DNA of 53,449 bases from Sulfuricella sp. Its GTDB lineage: Bacteria; Pseudomonadota; Gammaproteobacteria; Burkholderiales; Sulfuricellaceae. Below are positions 8,746 through 17,657 of this stretch, one piece after another. The notes beneath the pieces were generated by a model. That model had not been told where the DNA came from, did no database searches, and was given only the letters and a program-made list of their open reading frames with translations. A program made the translations under genes and the position numbers. Position 1 is the first letter of the stretch; each line of letters begins with the position of its first letter. The stretch is from contig JAGXQV010000148.1 in the NCBI GenBank assembly GCA_018336195.1, positions 1-53,449 of the forward strand, read 5' to 3'.

Positions 8746-10237
8746 GCACCTCGGCAACATCCAGATGCCGGGCATCCATCAGGATGGCCCGGCATTTTTC
8801 ATTTTCAGCGAGGGATTCGTCGAATCCCAGTTGTTTTTCCAGCACCGCCACGGTGGCCTCCGAGGCGTCGTTTCCCACTTGTTCCCTTGAGGCGACCCGC
8901 TCCCGCAGGAATTCCGGCGGAGCCTGCAAATCTACGATGCAGCAGGGCGCCCCCCGTTCCTCCGCCAGCGCGGCGAAGTTGTCACGTTCTTCCCGTTTCA
9001 GGAAAGCCGCGTCGACGATTACCGGATAGTCTGCGGCAAGGAGGGTTCCGGCTAGTTCGGCCAAGCGCCGGTAGGTGCGGAGATGGCCGTCCGGGCCGTA
9101 CAGACCGCCGTCCAGCGGGGAGTTGCTACGGTCTTGCGGGGCGAGGCCGTGCAGGCGTTTGCGCTCGACGTCGGAGCGGATGCGGATGGCGCCCAGTGCT
9201 TCGGCCATCTGCCCGGCCAGGATGGTTTTGCCCGAGCCGGACAGGCCGTGGGTGAGGATCAGGAACGGCGCGGGTGGGGTGACGAACGAGCACGCCAGAT
9301 TGAGGTAGTCGCGGCATCCCGCCAGCCCATCGGGGCCGCGCAGGGCGGCTACCTTGGCGCGCACCAGGGCGCGATACACCAGGTAATAGCGCAACACCGC
9401 CAGCCCCGCGTAATCGCCGCTTTGTTCCAGGTAGATGTTGAGCAGTCGCCACGCCAGGTCGGGACGCTGGCGGTCGTGGAGGTCCATGGCGAGGAAGGCG
9501 ATTTCGCTGATGACGTCGATCCAGCGCAGGTTTTCGTTGAAATCGATGCAATCGAAGGGGACGATTTCGTCGCCGAACCAAGCCAGGTTGGCGAGATGCA
9601 GGTCGCCGTGGCATTCGCGGATGAAGCCGTCGCGGTGGCGTTGCTCGAAGGTCTCGCCCAGCTGGCGGAATTCGCTTTCGCTCCAGGTCTCCAAGATTTG
9701 CAGGCGGTCGAGGTCGGCGGCCTCGCACAAGCGGGCGCGGATCTGCGTGAAATTTTGCGCAGCCGGCTGGTGTACCGCTTCCGCGCTGCCCCATGACGAG
9801 TCGACCGGGGCGGCGGGTAGGGCGGCGTGAAACGCGGCGATGCGCTGCGCGACGGCGTCGATGTGGCGGGTTTCCAGGCGCCCTTCGGCGAGCATTGCGT
9901 CGAGTTGTTGGCCGCCTGCGAAGCGGCGCATTTTTACCGCGTAGTCGAGAATCGGCCCGTCGCCCCCCAGTTGCGGGGATGCTTCGCTGCCGGTGATGGG
10001 TAGCACGTCGAGATAAAGCTGCGGGGCGAGCCGGCGGTTGAGGCGCAATTCCTCGTGGCAATAGAAGTCGCGCTTTCCCAGGGTGCTGAAATCGAGGAAA
10101 CCGAAGTTGACCGGTTTCTTGATCTTGTAAGCCAAGTCGCCGGCCAGTAATACCCAGGAAATATGGGTTTCGCAGAGTGCCACCGGCTGCGGCAGGGTGG
10201 CGCGCAACGCAGCGATGAATTCCGGGAGTTCGGCCAT
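8669..10237 (-). CDS. APH-like kinase / P-loop AAA ATPase fusion protein (COG2187 + COG0645 type)
   Basis: A 522-residue two-domain protein. The N-terminal half is an aminoglycoside-phosphotransferase-like fold with the Brenner motif HGDLHLAN (210-217) and the metal-binding DCIDFN (229-234). The C-terminal half starts with a Walker A GLSGSGKT (331-338) and resembles a small-molecule kinase. It is a known but poorly characterised fusion; the substrate is unknown, and similarity to APH does not imply drug resistance. Its ATG lies one base after the stop of the upstream acetyltransferase gene, so the two form an operon. The 3' end overlaps the DUF2934 gene and encodes that gene's terminator in antisense. 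Confidence 0.88.
   Translation of the reverse strand: MAELPEFIAALRATLPQPVALCETHISWVLLAGDLAYKIKKPVNFGFLDFSTLGKRDFYCHEELRLNRRLAPQLYLDVLPITGSEASPQLGGDGPILDYAVKMRRFAGGQQLDAMLAEGRLETRHIDAVAQRIAAFHAALPAAPVDSSWGSAEAVHQPAAQNFTQIRARLCEAADLDRLQILETWSESEFRQLGETFEQRHRDGFIRECHGDLHLANLAWFGDEIVPFDCIDFNENLRWIDVISEIAFLAMDLHDRQRPDLAWRLLNIYLEQSGDYAGLAVLRYYLVYRALVRAKVAALRGPDGLAGCRDYLNLACSFVTPPAPFLILTHGLSGSGKTILAGQMAEALGAIRIRSDVERKRLHGLAPQDRSNSPLDGGLYGPDGHLRTYRRLAELAGTLLAADYPVIVDAAFLKREERDNFAALAEERGAPCCIVDLQAPPEFLRERVASREQVGNDASEATVAVLEKQLGFDESLAENEKCRAILMDARHLDVAEVLRRVRQQACLESAFPPAPSSASGHR
8765..8799 (+). terminator. Rho-independent terminator after the DUF2934 gene
   Basis: ATGCCGGGCATCC (8765-8777) pairs with GGATGGCCCGGCAT (8782-8795), with one bulged G, and is followed by a run of five T. 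It lies within the 3' coding part of the convergent gene on the other strand. Confidence 0.75.
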
Positions 10238-10238
10238 T

Positions 10239-12917
10239 TCAGAGGACTTTCACGACTTGCTTGAGGGCGCTGTCCTCCTCGCTGGTGGCGACGCTGAAAC
10301 CTAAGCGCGTCACTAGCTTCAGCATGTTGCGGTTGTTCGCCAGCACTTCGCCTTCCATGAGCTTCAGTCCCTTGTGGCGGGCGGCTTCCATCAGGGCAGC
10401 CATCAGTTTGTGGCCGATGCCCTTGTGGTTCCACTCGTCGCCCACCACCAGGGCGAATTCGCAGGATTCGCCGTCGGGATTGGTGGCGTAGCGGCACACG
10501 CCGATCTCGATTTCCCGTCCTTCCTTCTCGGTGACGGCGATCAGCGCCATTTCGCGGTCGTAATCAATCTGGGTGAAACGCACCAGTTGCACCTGCGACA
10601 ACTCGTGGATGGTGTCCATGAAGCGGAAGTATTTCGCCTCGTCGGACAGATCGCGCACGAAATCCTGCTCCATTTCCGCGTCTTCCGGGCGGATCGGGCG
10701 GATGGTGATGTCGGTGCCGTCGGGCAGTTGCCATTCCTGCACCAAGTAGGCGGGGTAGGGGTAGATCGCCATGTGCGAGTAGCGGTCGGTACTGAGGGGG
10801 CGGAAATCCACCATCACCCGGGCGTCGGCGGCCAGCGCGCCGTGTTCGTCGATGATCAGCGGGTTGATGTCCATTTCGCGCAGCCACGGCAATTCGCAGA
10901 CCATTTCCGAAACCCGCAGCAGCACGCTTTCCAGGGCTTCCATGTCGATCGGCGGCATGTGGCGGAAAGCCCCGAGCAGCTTGGAAATCTTGGTGCCGCC
11001 GATGAGATTCTTGACCAGGAAGCGGTTGAGCGGCGGCATCGCCACGGCGCGGTCGCCGAGGACTTCGACGGTGGTGCCGCCCGCGCCGAAGCTGATGACC
11101 GGGCCGAATACCGGATCGGTGGTGACGCCCACCATCAACTCGCGACCGTTCGGCTTGATGACCATGGGCTGGATGGAAACCCCGTCGATGGTCGCGCCGG
11201 GACGGTGGCGTTTGACGTTGGCGATGATCTCGTTATACGCGGCGCGCACCGCCTGGGCGTTCATCAAGTTGAGGCGCACCCCACCGGCATCGGACTTGTG
11301 GGTGATGTCCGGCGAATTGATTTTCATGGCGATCGGGAAGCCCAGTTGCTGGGCGAGCAACAGCGCCTCGGAGGGCGAGCGCGCCACCACGGTACTGGCC
11401 ACCGGGATGCGGAAAGCCGCCAGCAACGATTTCGATTCCATTTCCGAGAGTACTTTGCGGCGCTCGGCGAGGACGGTTTCGATGAGCATCCGCGCGCCTT
11501 CCGCGTCTGGTTCGTCGTAGTGCGACAGCGGTCCCGGCGATTGCATGAGGAGGCGCTGGTTCTGCGAATAGGTGGAGATGTAGTAGAACGATTCCACCGC
11601 CGATTCGGGGGTGCGGAAGGTGGGAATGCGCGAGTGCGAAAACAAGGTGCGGCTGTCGCCGATTTGCATGTCGCCCATCCAGCAGGTCAAGAGCGGCTTG
11701 CTGAATTGGTCGGCAATTTCCACCATCGCCTGCGCGACCTCCAGCGGGTGGGTCATCGCCTGCGGGGTGAGGATCACTACCACGCCATCCACGCCGGGAT
11801 CTTTCAATACGGCGGTGACGGCCTGACGATAGCGCTCGGCGGTGGCGTCGCCGATGATGTCCACCGGGTTGCCGTGCGACCAGGTCGGCGGCATGTGTTC
11901 GTTGAGCGTTTCGAGAGTGGCGTCGGAAAGCGTCGCCATGGTCAGATTGAGATCGACGGCGTGGTCGGTCGCCATCACACCGGGGCCGCCACCGTTGGTG
12001 ACAATGGCGAGGCGCTTGCCGCACGAACGGTAGCGCGAGGTGAGCGCCTTGGCGGCGGAAAACATCTGGCCGATGCTCATCACCCGCACCACGCCGGCAC
12101 GGCGCAGCGCCGCGTCGAACACGTCGTCCTGGCCGACCAGCGCGCCGGTGTGCGACATCACCGCTTTCGAGCCGGCGGCGTGGCGCCCCACCTTGATGGC
12201 GAATACCGGCTTGACCCGCGCCGCCGCGCGCAGGGCGGTGATGAAGCCGCGTGCTTTGTGGATGCCCTCGACGTACAACAGGATGCTCTGGGTCTTGATG
12301 TCGGAAGTCAGGTAATCGAGAATTTCGCCGAAATCCACATCCACCGAAGTCCCCATCGACACCACGCTGGAAAACCCCACGTCGTTGGTCGGCGCCCAGT
12401 CGAGGATGGCGGTGCACAGCGCGCCGGACTGCGACACCAGGGCGAGATTGCCGACCTTTGCGCCGCCCTTGTTGAAGGTGGCGTTCAGGCCGATGCCGGG
12501 GCGCATGATGCCCAGGCAATTGGGGCCGATGATGCGCAGCCCGTGGCGCTTGGCGTTGGCCAGTACTTCCTGCTCCAGCGCGGCGCCGTGCTGGCCGGTT
12601 TCGCTGAACCCCGCGGAGAGGATGATGGCGGCGTGGACGCCGTGTTTGCCGCACGCTTCGATGATGTCCGGCACCAGCTCGGCCTTGGTGGCGATCACCG
12701 CCAGTTCCACCGGTTCGCCGATTTCCTCTATGGATGCGTAAGCGCGCTGGCCGAGGACTTCCGGATGAGTGGGGTTGATGGCGTACAACGCACCCTGGTA
12801 GCCACCCTCCAACATGTTCCTGAAAACCACGTTGCCCACTGAATCGGGACGTTCCGAAGCGCCGATCACCGCGACCGATTTGGGAGAGAAAAGCGTGCTG
12901 AGGTAGTGTTGGCCCAT
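10239..12917 (-). CDS. Pat-type protein: NDP-forming acyl-CoA synthetase domains fused to GNAT acetyltransferase
   Basis: 892 residues from the ATG at 12917 (GGTGG precedes it); the open frame extends to 12992 but homology begins at SPKSVAVIGAS. In order: CoA-binding domain (about 10-135, Gly-rich VAVIGAS), succinyl-CoA-ligase-like domain (about 150-460), ATP-grasp (about 500-710) and a C-terminal GNAT domain (about 727-892). Size and order match PatZ/YfiQ/Pka protein lysine acetyltransferases, which acetylate and switch off acetyl-CoA synthetase and other enzymes. Here SHTGAL (255-260) keeps a His (256) at the place used for phosphotransfer in true ADP-forming acetyl-CoA synthetases, so synthetase activity is possible. 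The gene is divergent from a deacetylase-family gene. Confidence 0.92.
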   Translation of the reverse strand: MGQHYLSTLFSPKSVAVIGASERPDSVGNVVFRNMLEGGYQGALYAINPTHPEVLGQRAYASIEEIGEPVELAVIATKAELVPDIIEACGKHGVHAAIILSAGFSETGQHGAALEQEVLANAKRHGLRIIGPNCLGIMRPGIGLNATFNKGGAKVGNLALVSQSGALCTAILDWAPTNDVGFSSVVSMGTSVDVDFGEILDYLTSDIKTQSILLYVEGIHKARGFITALRAAARVKPVFAIKVGRHAAGSKAVMSHTGALVGQDDVFDAALRRAGVVRVMSIGQMFSAAKALTSRYRSCGKRLAIVTNGGGPGVMATDHAVDLNLTMATLSDATLETLNEHMPPTWSHGNPVDIIGDATAERYRQAVTAVLKDPGVDGVVVILTPQAMTHPLEVAQAMVEIADQFSKPLLTCWMGDMQIGDSRTLFSHSRIPTFRTPESAVESFYYISTYSQNQRLLMQSPGPLSHYDEPDAEGARMLIETVLAERRKVLSEMESKSLLAAFRIPVASTVVARSPSEALLLAQQLGFPIAMKINSPDITHKSDAGGVRLNLMNAQAVRAAYNEIIANVKRHRPGATIDGVSIQPMVIKPNGRELMVGVTTDPVFGPVISFGAGGTTVEVLGDRAVAMPPLNRFLVKNLIGGTKISKLLGAFRHMPPIDMEALESVLLRVSEMVCELPWLREMDINPLIIDEHGALAADARVMVDFRPLSTDRYSHMAIYPYPAYLVQEWQLPDGTDITIRPIRPEDAEMEQDFVRDLSDEAKYFRFMDTIHELSQVQLVRFTQIDYDREMALIAVTEKEGREIEIGVCRYATNPDGESCEFALVVGDEWNHKGIGHKLMAALMEAARHKGLKLMEGEVLANNRNMLKLVTRLGFSVATSEEDSALKQVVKVL

Positions 12918-13056
12918 GTTTTTTGCCACCAGGTCGATTAGAGAATAAGATGAATATAGCACCGCATTGTGACAGGTGCCCGCGTTGGCCACGCTGTTGA
13001 AGGGTTCCTGCTGCGGGGCGTGTCTTTTGTATTATATAAGACTTTAGGATCGTATA

Positions 13057-13980
13057 TTGCATTCCGCTTATATTTCTCATCCGGCCTGCCTCAAGCACGA
13101 TATGGGCAGCATCCATCCCGAATGTCCGGCGCGCTTGCGCGCCATCGAAGACCAGTTGATTTCCACCGGTCTGATGCATTTCCTCAACCATCAGGATGCG
13201 CCGCGCGTCACGGATGAGCAGTTGCTGCGCGTTCATCCGCAAAGCTACCTCGACTGGGTGCGGGAACAGGCGCCGGTTTCCGGCCTGGCCTATCTCGACG
13301 GCGACACGGCGATGTGCCCGGATACCCTGGAAGCTGCCTACCGCGCCGCTGGGGCGGTGGTGCGGGCGGTCGACATGGTGATGAAGGGCGAGGTGGAGAA
13401 CGCCTTCTGCGCCATCCGTCCTCCCGGCCACCATGCCGAATCCGCGCGGGCCATGGGCTTCTGCATATTCAACAACGTCGCGGTGGGGGTGAAGCACGCC
13501 ATCGCCGCATACGGCCTGGAACGGATCGCCATCGCCGATTTCGACGTGCATCACGGCAACGGCACCGAGCAGATTTTCCACGACGACCCGCGCGTCATGC
13601 TGTGCTCGACCTTCCAGCATCCCTTTTACCCGCATTGCGGCGCGGACAGCGGCAACGAACATATCATCAACGTGCCGCTGCCCGGCGGTAGCGACGGCCC
13701 GGCTTTCCGCGACGCGGTGGAAAAACACTGGCTGCCCGCGCTGGAACGCTTCCAGCCGCAGATGATCTTTGTCTCGGCGGGCTTCGATGCCCACTGGGAA
13801 GATGACATGGGGCAATTCAAGCTACGCGAGTCGGATTACGTGTGGGTCACCAATCAGTTGAAGAAAATCGCTGTCAAATACGCCCATGAACGCATCGTCT
13901 CGGTGCTGGAGGGCGGTTATGAACTTCACGCCCTGGGGCGCAGCGTGGTTGCCCATGTCAAGGCGCTCAGCGAACTCTGA
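13057..13980 (+). CDS. Histone deacetylase family hydrolase (class II-like)
   Basis: 307 residues, with an apparent TTG start at 13057 and AGGA at 13046-13049; no ATG fits, because homologues begin just before the conserved TAY/SAYISHP segment. The HDAC features are complete: HPECPARL (20-27), RPPGHHAE with the His pair 125-126, GFCIFNN (135-141), zinc ligands D163 and H165 in DFDVHHGNG, D244 in SAGFDAH and the GGY Tyr (Y288). Bacterial members remove acetyl groups from proteins, polyamines or small molecules. Its position opposite a Pat-type acetyltransferase points to protein lysine deacetylation, but this is inference. Confidence 0.92.
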   Translation: MHSAYISHPACLKHDMGSIHPECPARLRAIEDQLISTGLMHFLNHQDAPRVTDEQLLRVHPQSYLDWVREQAPVSGLAYLDGDTAMCPDTLEAAYRAAGAVVRAVDMVMKGEVENAFCAIRPPGHHAESARAMGFCIFNNVAVGVKHAIAAYGLERIAIADFDVHHGNGTEQIFHDDPRVMLCSTFQHPFYPHCGADSGNEHIINVPLPGGSDGPAFRDAVEKHWLPALERFQPQMIFVSAGFDAHWEDDMGQFKLRESDYVWVTNQLKKIAVKYAHERIVSVLEGGYELHALGRSVVAHVKALSEL

Positions 13981-14077
13981 GAGGTAGCGAAAGCCATCAA
14001 CTAATTTTCCTGCCCGCACGAACCCCAAACGCCGTCTTTTGCACTAGAATCGGGGTTCCGGAGGTGTACCGCATAAA

Positions 14078-14785
14078 ATGACAAAAGCGGCTTTTTTCAA
14101 GGAAAACTGGCAGGGCGAGGCGGATTGTGCAAATTGCGCGATCCGCAATTCCGTGTTGTTCGCCGGACTGGACCCGATCGAATGCGAACACATTCATCGT
14201 CCCATCGACGACTTCACCTTGCCGCCGCACAGCACGCTATACCGCGCCGGCGATCCGGCACAATTCCTGTTCACCATCCGCAGCGGCTTGCTCAAACTGG
14301 TGCAATACCTTCCCGACGGGCGCCAGCGCATCGTGCGCCTGTTGCGCGACACCGACGTGACCGGCCTCGAAGCGCTGCTCGGGCAAACCTACCAGCATGA
14401 TGCGGTGGTGCTCCACGAGGCGCAAATCTGCCGCATTCCCCTCGACGTGGTGCAGCTTCTCGATCGCGAAAATCCCAAGCTGCACCGCGAGTTGATGACC
14501 CGCTGGCAGCGCGCCCTCGACGAAGCCGATGCTTGGCTTACCCAGCTTTCCACCGGCAGCGCGCGCGCCCGCATGGCGCGCCTGCTGCTGCGTTTGTCGC
14601 AAAAACGCGGCGACAAACCTTGCCAGTTGTTCGCCCGCGAAGACATCGGCGCGATGCTCGGCATCACCACCGAAACCGCCAGCCGGATCATCGCCGAATT
14701 CCGCCGCAGCGGCGCGATTCAGGATGCCGGCGGCGATGCCGTGCGTTGCGACGTGCGCACTCTGGAGTCGCTTGCCGCGGATTGA
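14078..14785 (+). CDS. Crp/Fnr family transcriptional regulator with incomplete FNR cysteine set
   Basis: 235 residues: cyclic-nucleotide-binding fold (about 27-150), dimer helix, and a winged helix-turn-helix with IGAMLGITTETASRIIAEFR near the C-terminus. The recognition-helix E-x-x-S-R pattern (ETASR) is that of FNR, so an FNR-like TTGAT-type box is expected. FNR needs four cysteines. Here C17 and C20 match two N-terminal ones and the Cys in AQICRIP matches C122, but the last N-terminal ligand position holds V26. The protein may therefore bind a cluster differently or sense something else. A TorD-type chaperone gene follows 64 bases on, consistent with anaerobic respiration control. Confidence 0.9.
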   Translation: MTKAAFFKENWQGEADCANCAIRNSVLFAGLDPIECEHIHRPIDDFTLPPHSTLYRAGDPAQFLFTIRSGLLKLVQYLPDGRQRIVRLLRDTDVTGLEALLGQTYQHDAVVLHEAQICRIPLDVVQLLDRENPKLHRELMTRWQRALDEADAWLTQLSTGSARARMARLLLRLSQKRGDKPCQLFAREDIGAMLGITTETASRIIAEFRRSGAIQDAGGDAVRCDVRTLESLAAD

Positions 14786-14795
14786 GAATTCGCAA

Positions 14796-14812
14796 TGACG
14801 GCCTTGCCGTCA
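14796..14812 (+). other. Small perfect hairpin between the Crp/Fnr and TorD-like genes
   Basis: TGACGGC-CTT-GCCGTCA is a 7-bp stem with a 3-base loop. No T-run follows, so it is a weak terminator or attenuator at best. Confidence 0.35.
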
Positions 14813-14849
14813 CTCCTCTATGATGGCCCCAATGTTTTGAAAGGGTCTC

Positions 14850-15446
14850 ATGCAAAGTATCCGCGTCAAACTGTATCTCCTCCTCGCCGGCCTGCTCGAT
14901 CAGCCGGAAGAAGTTTGCGCGAACTTTCATTTTTCCCTGATTGCCAAACTGCTGCAGGACGCGCCGGGCGATTGGTCGTGCCGCCCCATTCTGGTGGAGT
15001 TGGAGCGCGATATCGTCGAAGATGTTCATAGCGCCGCCGAACTCCATGCGGAATACGTGCGCCTGTTCGGCGACGAGGGCGTTGCCGGCATGGTTTCCAC
15101 ACGCAGCGCCGGCTGGCTGGAAGAAAGCGCCGGCACGCAAGCGCGCCGCACCATGCGCAGTCATGGGATGGGCGGCGAAGAAACCGGTCACGTGATTGGG
15201 GAACTTGAATTCATGGCCTACCTGATTGCCGACGACCAGGCCTCGCGCCCGATCCAGCGGGATTTTCTGGAAAACTATTTAGCCCGTTGGGTGCCTTATT
15301 TCACCCAGACCGTGCGCTTCGCCGCGCGCCTGCCGCGCTACCGGCTGACGGCGGAATTGCTCGAACAGGCGGTGTTGAACGACCTCCAGTTTTTGCAGCG
15401 CGAAAGCCAGTTCGGCGCGCTGACCGATCACCTCCGGGTTGCTTGA
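14850..15446 (+). CDS. TorD/DmsD-like molecular chaperone
   Basis: 198 residues, all helical in character, with the family segment IGELEFMAYLI (about 114-124) and the preceding Gly-rich MGGEETGHV. TorD/NarJ-type chaperones bind twin-arginine signal peptides and help insert the molybdenum cofactor into reductases. No molybdoenzyme gene lies in this window, so its client is elsewhere. AAAGGG precedes the ATG. It follows the Crp/Fnr regulator and ends at a strong terminator, so the two form a short unit. Confidence 0.82.
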   Translation: MQSIRVKLYLLLAGLLDQPEEVCANFHFSLIAKLLQDAPGDWSCRPILVELERDIVEDVHSAAELHAEYVRLFGDEGVAGMVSTRSAGWLEESAGTQARRTMRSHGMGGEETGHVIGELEFMAYLIADDQASRPIQRDFLENYLARWVPYFTQTVRFAARLPRYRLTAELLEQAVLNDLQFLQRESQFGALTDHLRVA

Positions 15447-15460
15447 CGGCAACCCTTTTC

Positions 15461-15493
15461 GCCCCCTTCGGGTTTTCCCGAAGGGGGCTTTTT
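15461..15493 (+). terminator. Strong rho-independent terminator after the TorD-like gene
   Basis: GCCCCCTTCGGG (15461-15472) pairs perfectly with CCCGAAGGGGGC (15477-15488) around a TTTT loop, followed by TTTTT. Confidence 0.95.
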
Positions 15494-15581
15494 ATTGCCT
15501 GGCTATCCTGCGCTGCTGTCGAGATAGGCTAAAATTCCCGGATCAAGCGGCAAGTGCCGCTGCATTGCGAGGAAACCCCAG

Positions 15582-16541
15582 ATGAATGAAGTGATCGTCA
15601 AGGAATACGCCGACGGCATCAGCGCCGTCGATGCGCTTTACCATGGCCGGGTGGGGCATAGCGCCATCCACGTGGTGGTGGAAAACGGCCACGCCGCGGT
15701 AATCGACACCGGCACCAATTATTCGATTCCCCTGCTTATCGAGGCGCTTGGGCAGAACGGGATCGCCCCGGAGCAGGTCGATTACGTGATCGTCACTCAC
15801 GTTCATCTCGACCATGCCGGCGGCGCTGGCGAATGTATGCGGCGCTTCCCCAATGCCCGCCTGGTGGTGCATCCCAAGGGCGCGCGCCACATGATCGATC
15901 CGGCCAAGCTGGTGGCGGGCACGGTGGGGGTGTATGGCGCGGAGAAGACCCGCCAAGTTTACGGCGAGATTCTGCCCATCGCGGCGGAACGGGTGATCGA
16001 AGCACCCGACGATTTCAGCGTGAGCCTGGCTGGCCGCGAACTGCGCTTTCTCGATACGCCCGGCCATGCCCGCCATCATTTCTGCGTCTACGACGGGCAA
16101 AGCGGGTCGGTGTTTTCCGGCGACGTGTTCGGCTTGTCCTACCGCGAGTTCGACGTGGACGGGCATCCCTTCGTGTATCCCGCCACTACCCCGGTGCAAC
16201 TGGATCCGGCGGAACTGCACAAGTCCATCGACCGCCTGATGGCGCTCGATCCCCGCCAGATTTACCTGACCCATTACAGCCGCGTCGCCGAACTGGAACG
16301 CCTAGCCGACGACCTGCATCGCCGGCTCGATGATTTCACCGCCCTGGCACGCGGGGTCGGCGGCGCTGGCGAGGAGCGCCATCGCCGCCTGATGGAAAGG
16401 CTGGAAAGCTATCTTTTGGAAAAACTCGATGCCCACGGCTGCCGGCTGCCCCACGAAAAATCCCTGCACATTCTTTCCGGCGACGCCGACCTCAACGCGC
16501 AGGGGCTGGAAGTGTGGCTCGACAAGCAGGCGGGAGTATAG
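15582..16541 (+). CDS. MBL-fold metallo-hydrolase
   Basis: 319 residues. The metal-binding motif HVHLDHAG spans residues 73-80 (H73, H75, D77, H78). Later ligands are visible in DTPGHARHH and SGDVFG, and a C-terminal LTHYS supplies the last His. The beta-lactamase fold covers roughly 15-235; the remaining C-terminal helical part (RRLDDFTAL onward) is of unknown role. Family members include glyoxalase-II-like, lactonase and phosphodiesterase enzymes, and the substrate cannot be told. GAGGAAA precedes the ATG. Its TAG stop directly touches the ATG of the Nudix gene, so they are cotranscribed. Confidence 0.88.
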   Translation: MNEVIVKEYADGISAVDALYHGRVGHSAIHVVVENGHAAVIDTGTNYSIPLLIEALGQNGIAPEQVDYVIVTHVHLDHAGGAGECMRRFPNARLVVHPKGARHMIDPAKLVAGTVGVYGAEKTRQVYGEILPIAAERVIEAPDDFSVSLAGRELRFLDTPGHARHHFCVYDGQSGSVFSGDVFGLSYREFDVDGHPFVYPATTPVQLDPAELHKSIDRLMALDPRQIYLTHYSRVAELERLADDLHRRLDDFTALARGVGGAGEERHRRLMERLESYLLEKLDAHGCRLPHEKSLHILSGDADLNAQGLEVWLDKQAGV

Positions 16542-17474
16542 ATGCTGGAAGTGGTCGCTGCCGTGGTTCACCGCGAGGACGGCGAATTTCTCCTCGCCGA
16601 ACGTCCCGAGGGCAAGGTGTATGCAGGTTACTGGGAATTTCCCGGCGGCAAGGTGGAACCCGGCGAAACCCCGCGCGACGCCTTGGCCCGCGAACTCCAC
16701 GAGGAACTGGGCATCGAGGTCGAGGAAGCCAGCCCCTGGCTGACCCGCGTCTACACCTATCCTCACGCCACGGTGCGCCTCGATTTTTTCCGCGTCACGC
16801 GCTGGCACGGCGAGCCGCACGGCAAGGAAAACCAGCGCCTGTCCTGGCAATATCCCGATGCGGTGGCGGTGACGCCGCTGCTTCCCGCCAACGGGCCGAT
16901 CCTGCGCGCCCTTGGCCTGCCGCCGCTGTACGCGGTGAGCAATGCCGCCGAACTGGGCACGGCGGTGTTTCTGGAACGGCTGGACGCCGCCCTGGCCGGG
17001 GGACTGAAGCTCCTCCAGGTACGCGAGAAGGGCATGGCTCCGGGCGAACTGGCGGCCTTCAGCGCCGAAGTGGTGCGCCGCGCCCATGCCCACGGCGCGC
17101 GGGTTCTGGTCAATGGAGACGTCGCCGTGGCGCGGGCGAGCGGCGCGGACGGCGTCCATCTGCCGGCTCGCCAACTCATGGCGCTGGAGGCGCGCCCGGA
17201 GGTGGCGTGGTGCGCTGCTTCCACCCACAATGCGGCGGAATTGCAGCGTGCCGCTCAATTGGGTGTGGATTTCGCGGTGCTCTCGCCGGTCAATCCCACC
17301 TTGAGTCATCCCGGCGCGCCGCTGCTGGGTTGGGATGGATTCGCCGCGCTGGCGGCCGGTATGCCGTTCCCGATCTATGCCCTGGGCGGCATGCGCTGTG
17401 CCGACCTACCCGCCGCGCTGCAGGCGGGTGCCCACGGTATCGCGATGATGCGGGAAGCGTGGGGCGTGCGGTAG
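16542..17474 (+). CDS. Bifunctional Nudix (MutT-like) hydrolase / thiamine-phosphate-synthase-like (ThiE/TenI) protein
   Basis: 310 residues. Residues 1-125 are MutT-like: GYWEFPGGK followed by a complete Nudix box, with catalytic glutamates in REL-HEELG. Residues 130-310 are a ThiE/TenI-like barrel with LLQVREKG, ADGVHLPARQ, ASTHNAAEL, AVLSPVNPT and YALGGM. This fusion is common in proteobacteria. The first half is expected to clean up 8-oxo-dGTP. The second may be a degenerate thiamine-pathway domain; the family's phosphate-binding pattern is only partly kept. It ends converging on yacG-zapD, the usual neighbours of this gene in betaproteobacteria, but with an extra gene between. Confidence 0.9.
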   Translation: MLEVVAAVVHREDGEFLLAERPEGKVYAGYWEFPGGKVEPGETPRDALARELHEELGIEVEEASPWLTRVYTYPHATVRLDFFRVTRWHGEPHGKENQRLSWQYPDAVAVTPLLPANGPILRALGLPPLYAVSNAAELGTAVFLERLDAALAGGLKLLQVREKGMAPGELAAFSAEVVRRAHAHGARVLVNGDVAVARASGADGVHLPARQLMALEARPEVAWCAASTHNAAELQRAAQLGVDFAVLSPVNPTLSHPGAPLLGWDGFAALAAGMPFPIYALGGMRCADLPAALQAGAHGIAMMREAWGVR

Positions 17475-17657
17475 GGATCTTCCTCATAGTGAATCTCAGG
17501 AAGTGATAGGGGAAATGCCCATGCCTGCCGAGGGAATCCCTGTTTTTAAAAAAGCATGCGATGAGCATGTAAATAGACGCAGATCAATGAAATAATCCAT
17601 GTGCGTTGGATTTAAATTGCTCTTGCGGCGGCTTTTTGAAAAATCTTGGGAGGGGTT

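Noticed and set aside
8669..10237. Aminoglycoside resistance gene
   Set aside because: The APH-like fold with a fused P-loop domain belongs to a housekeeping-type family; no evidence for drug modification.
10374..12842. 822-codon open frame antisense to the Pat-type gene
   Set aside because: Shadow frame with Gly/His/Arg-rich composition and no homology; the minus-strand protein is complete.
11233..13815. 860-codon minus-strand frame spanning the acetyltransferase and deacetylase genes
   Set aside because: It crosses a divergent promoter region and two real genes in other frames; no protein features.
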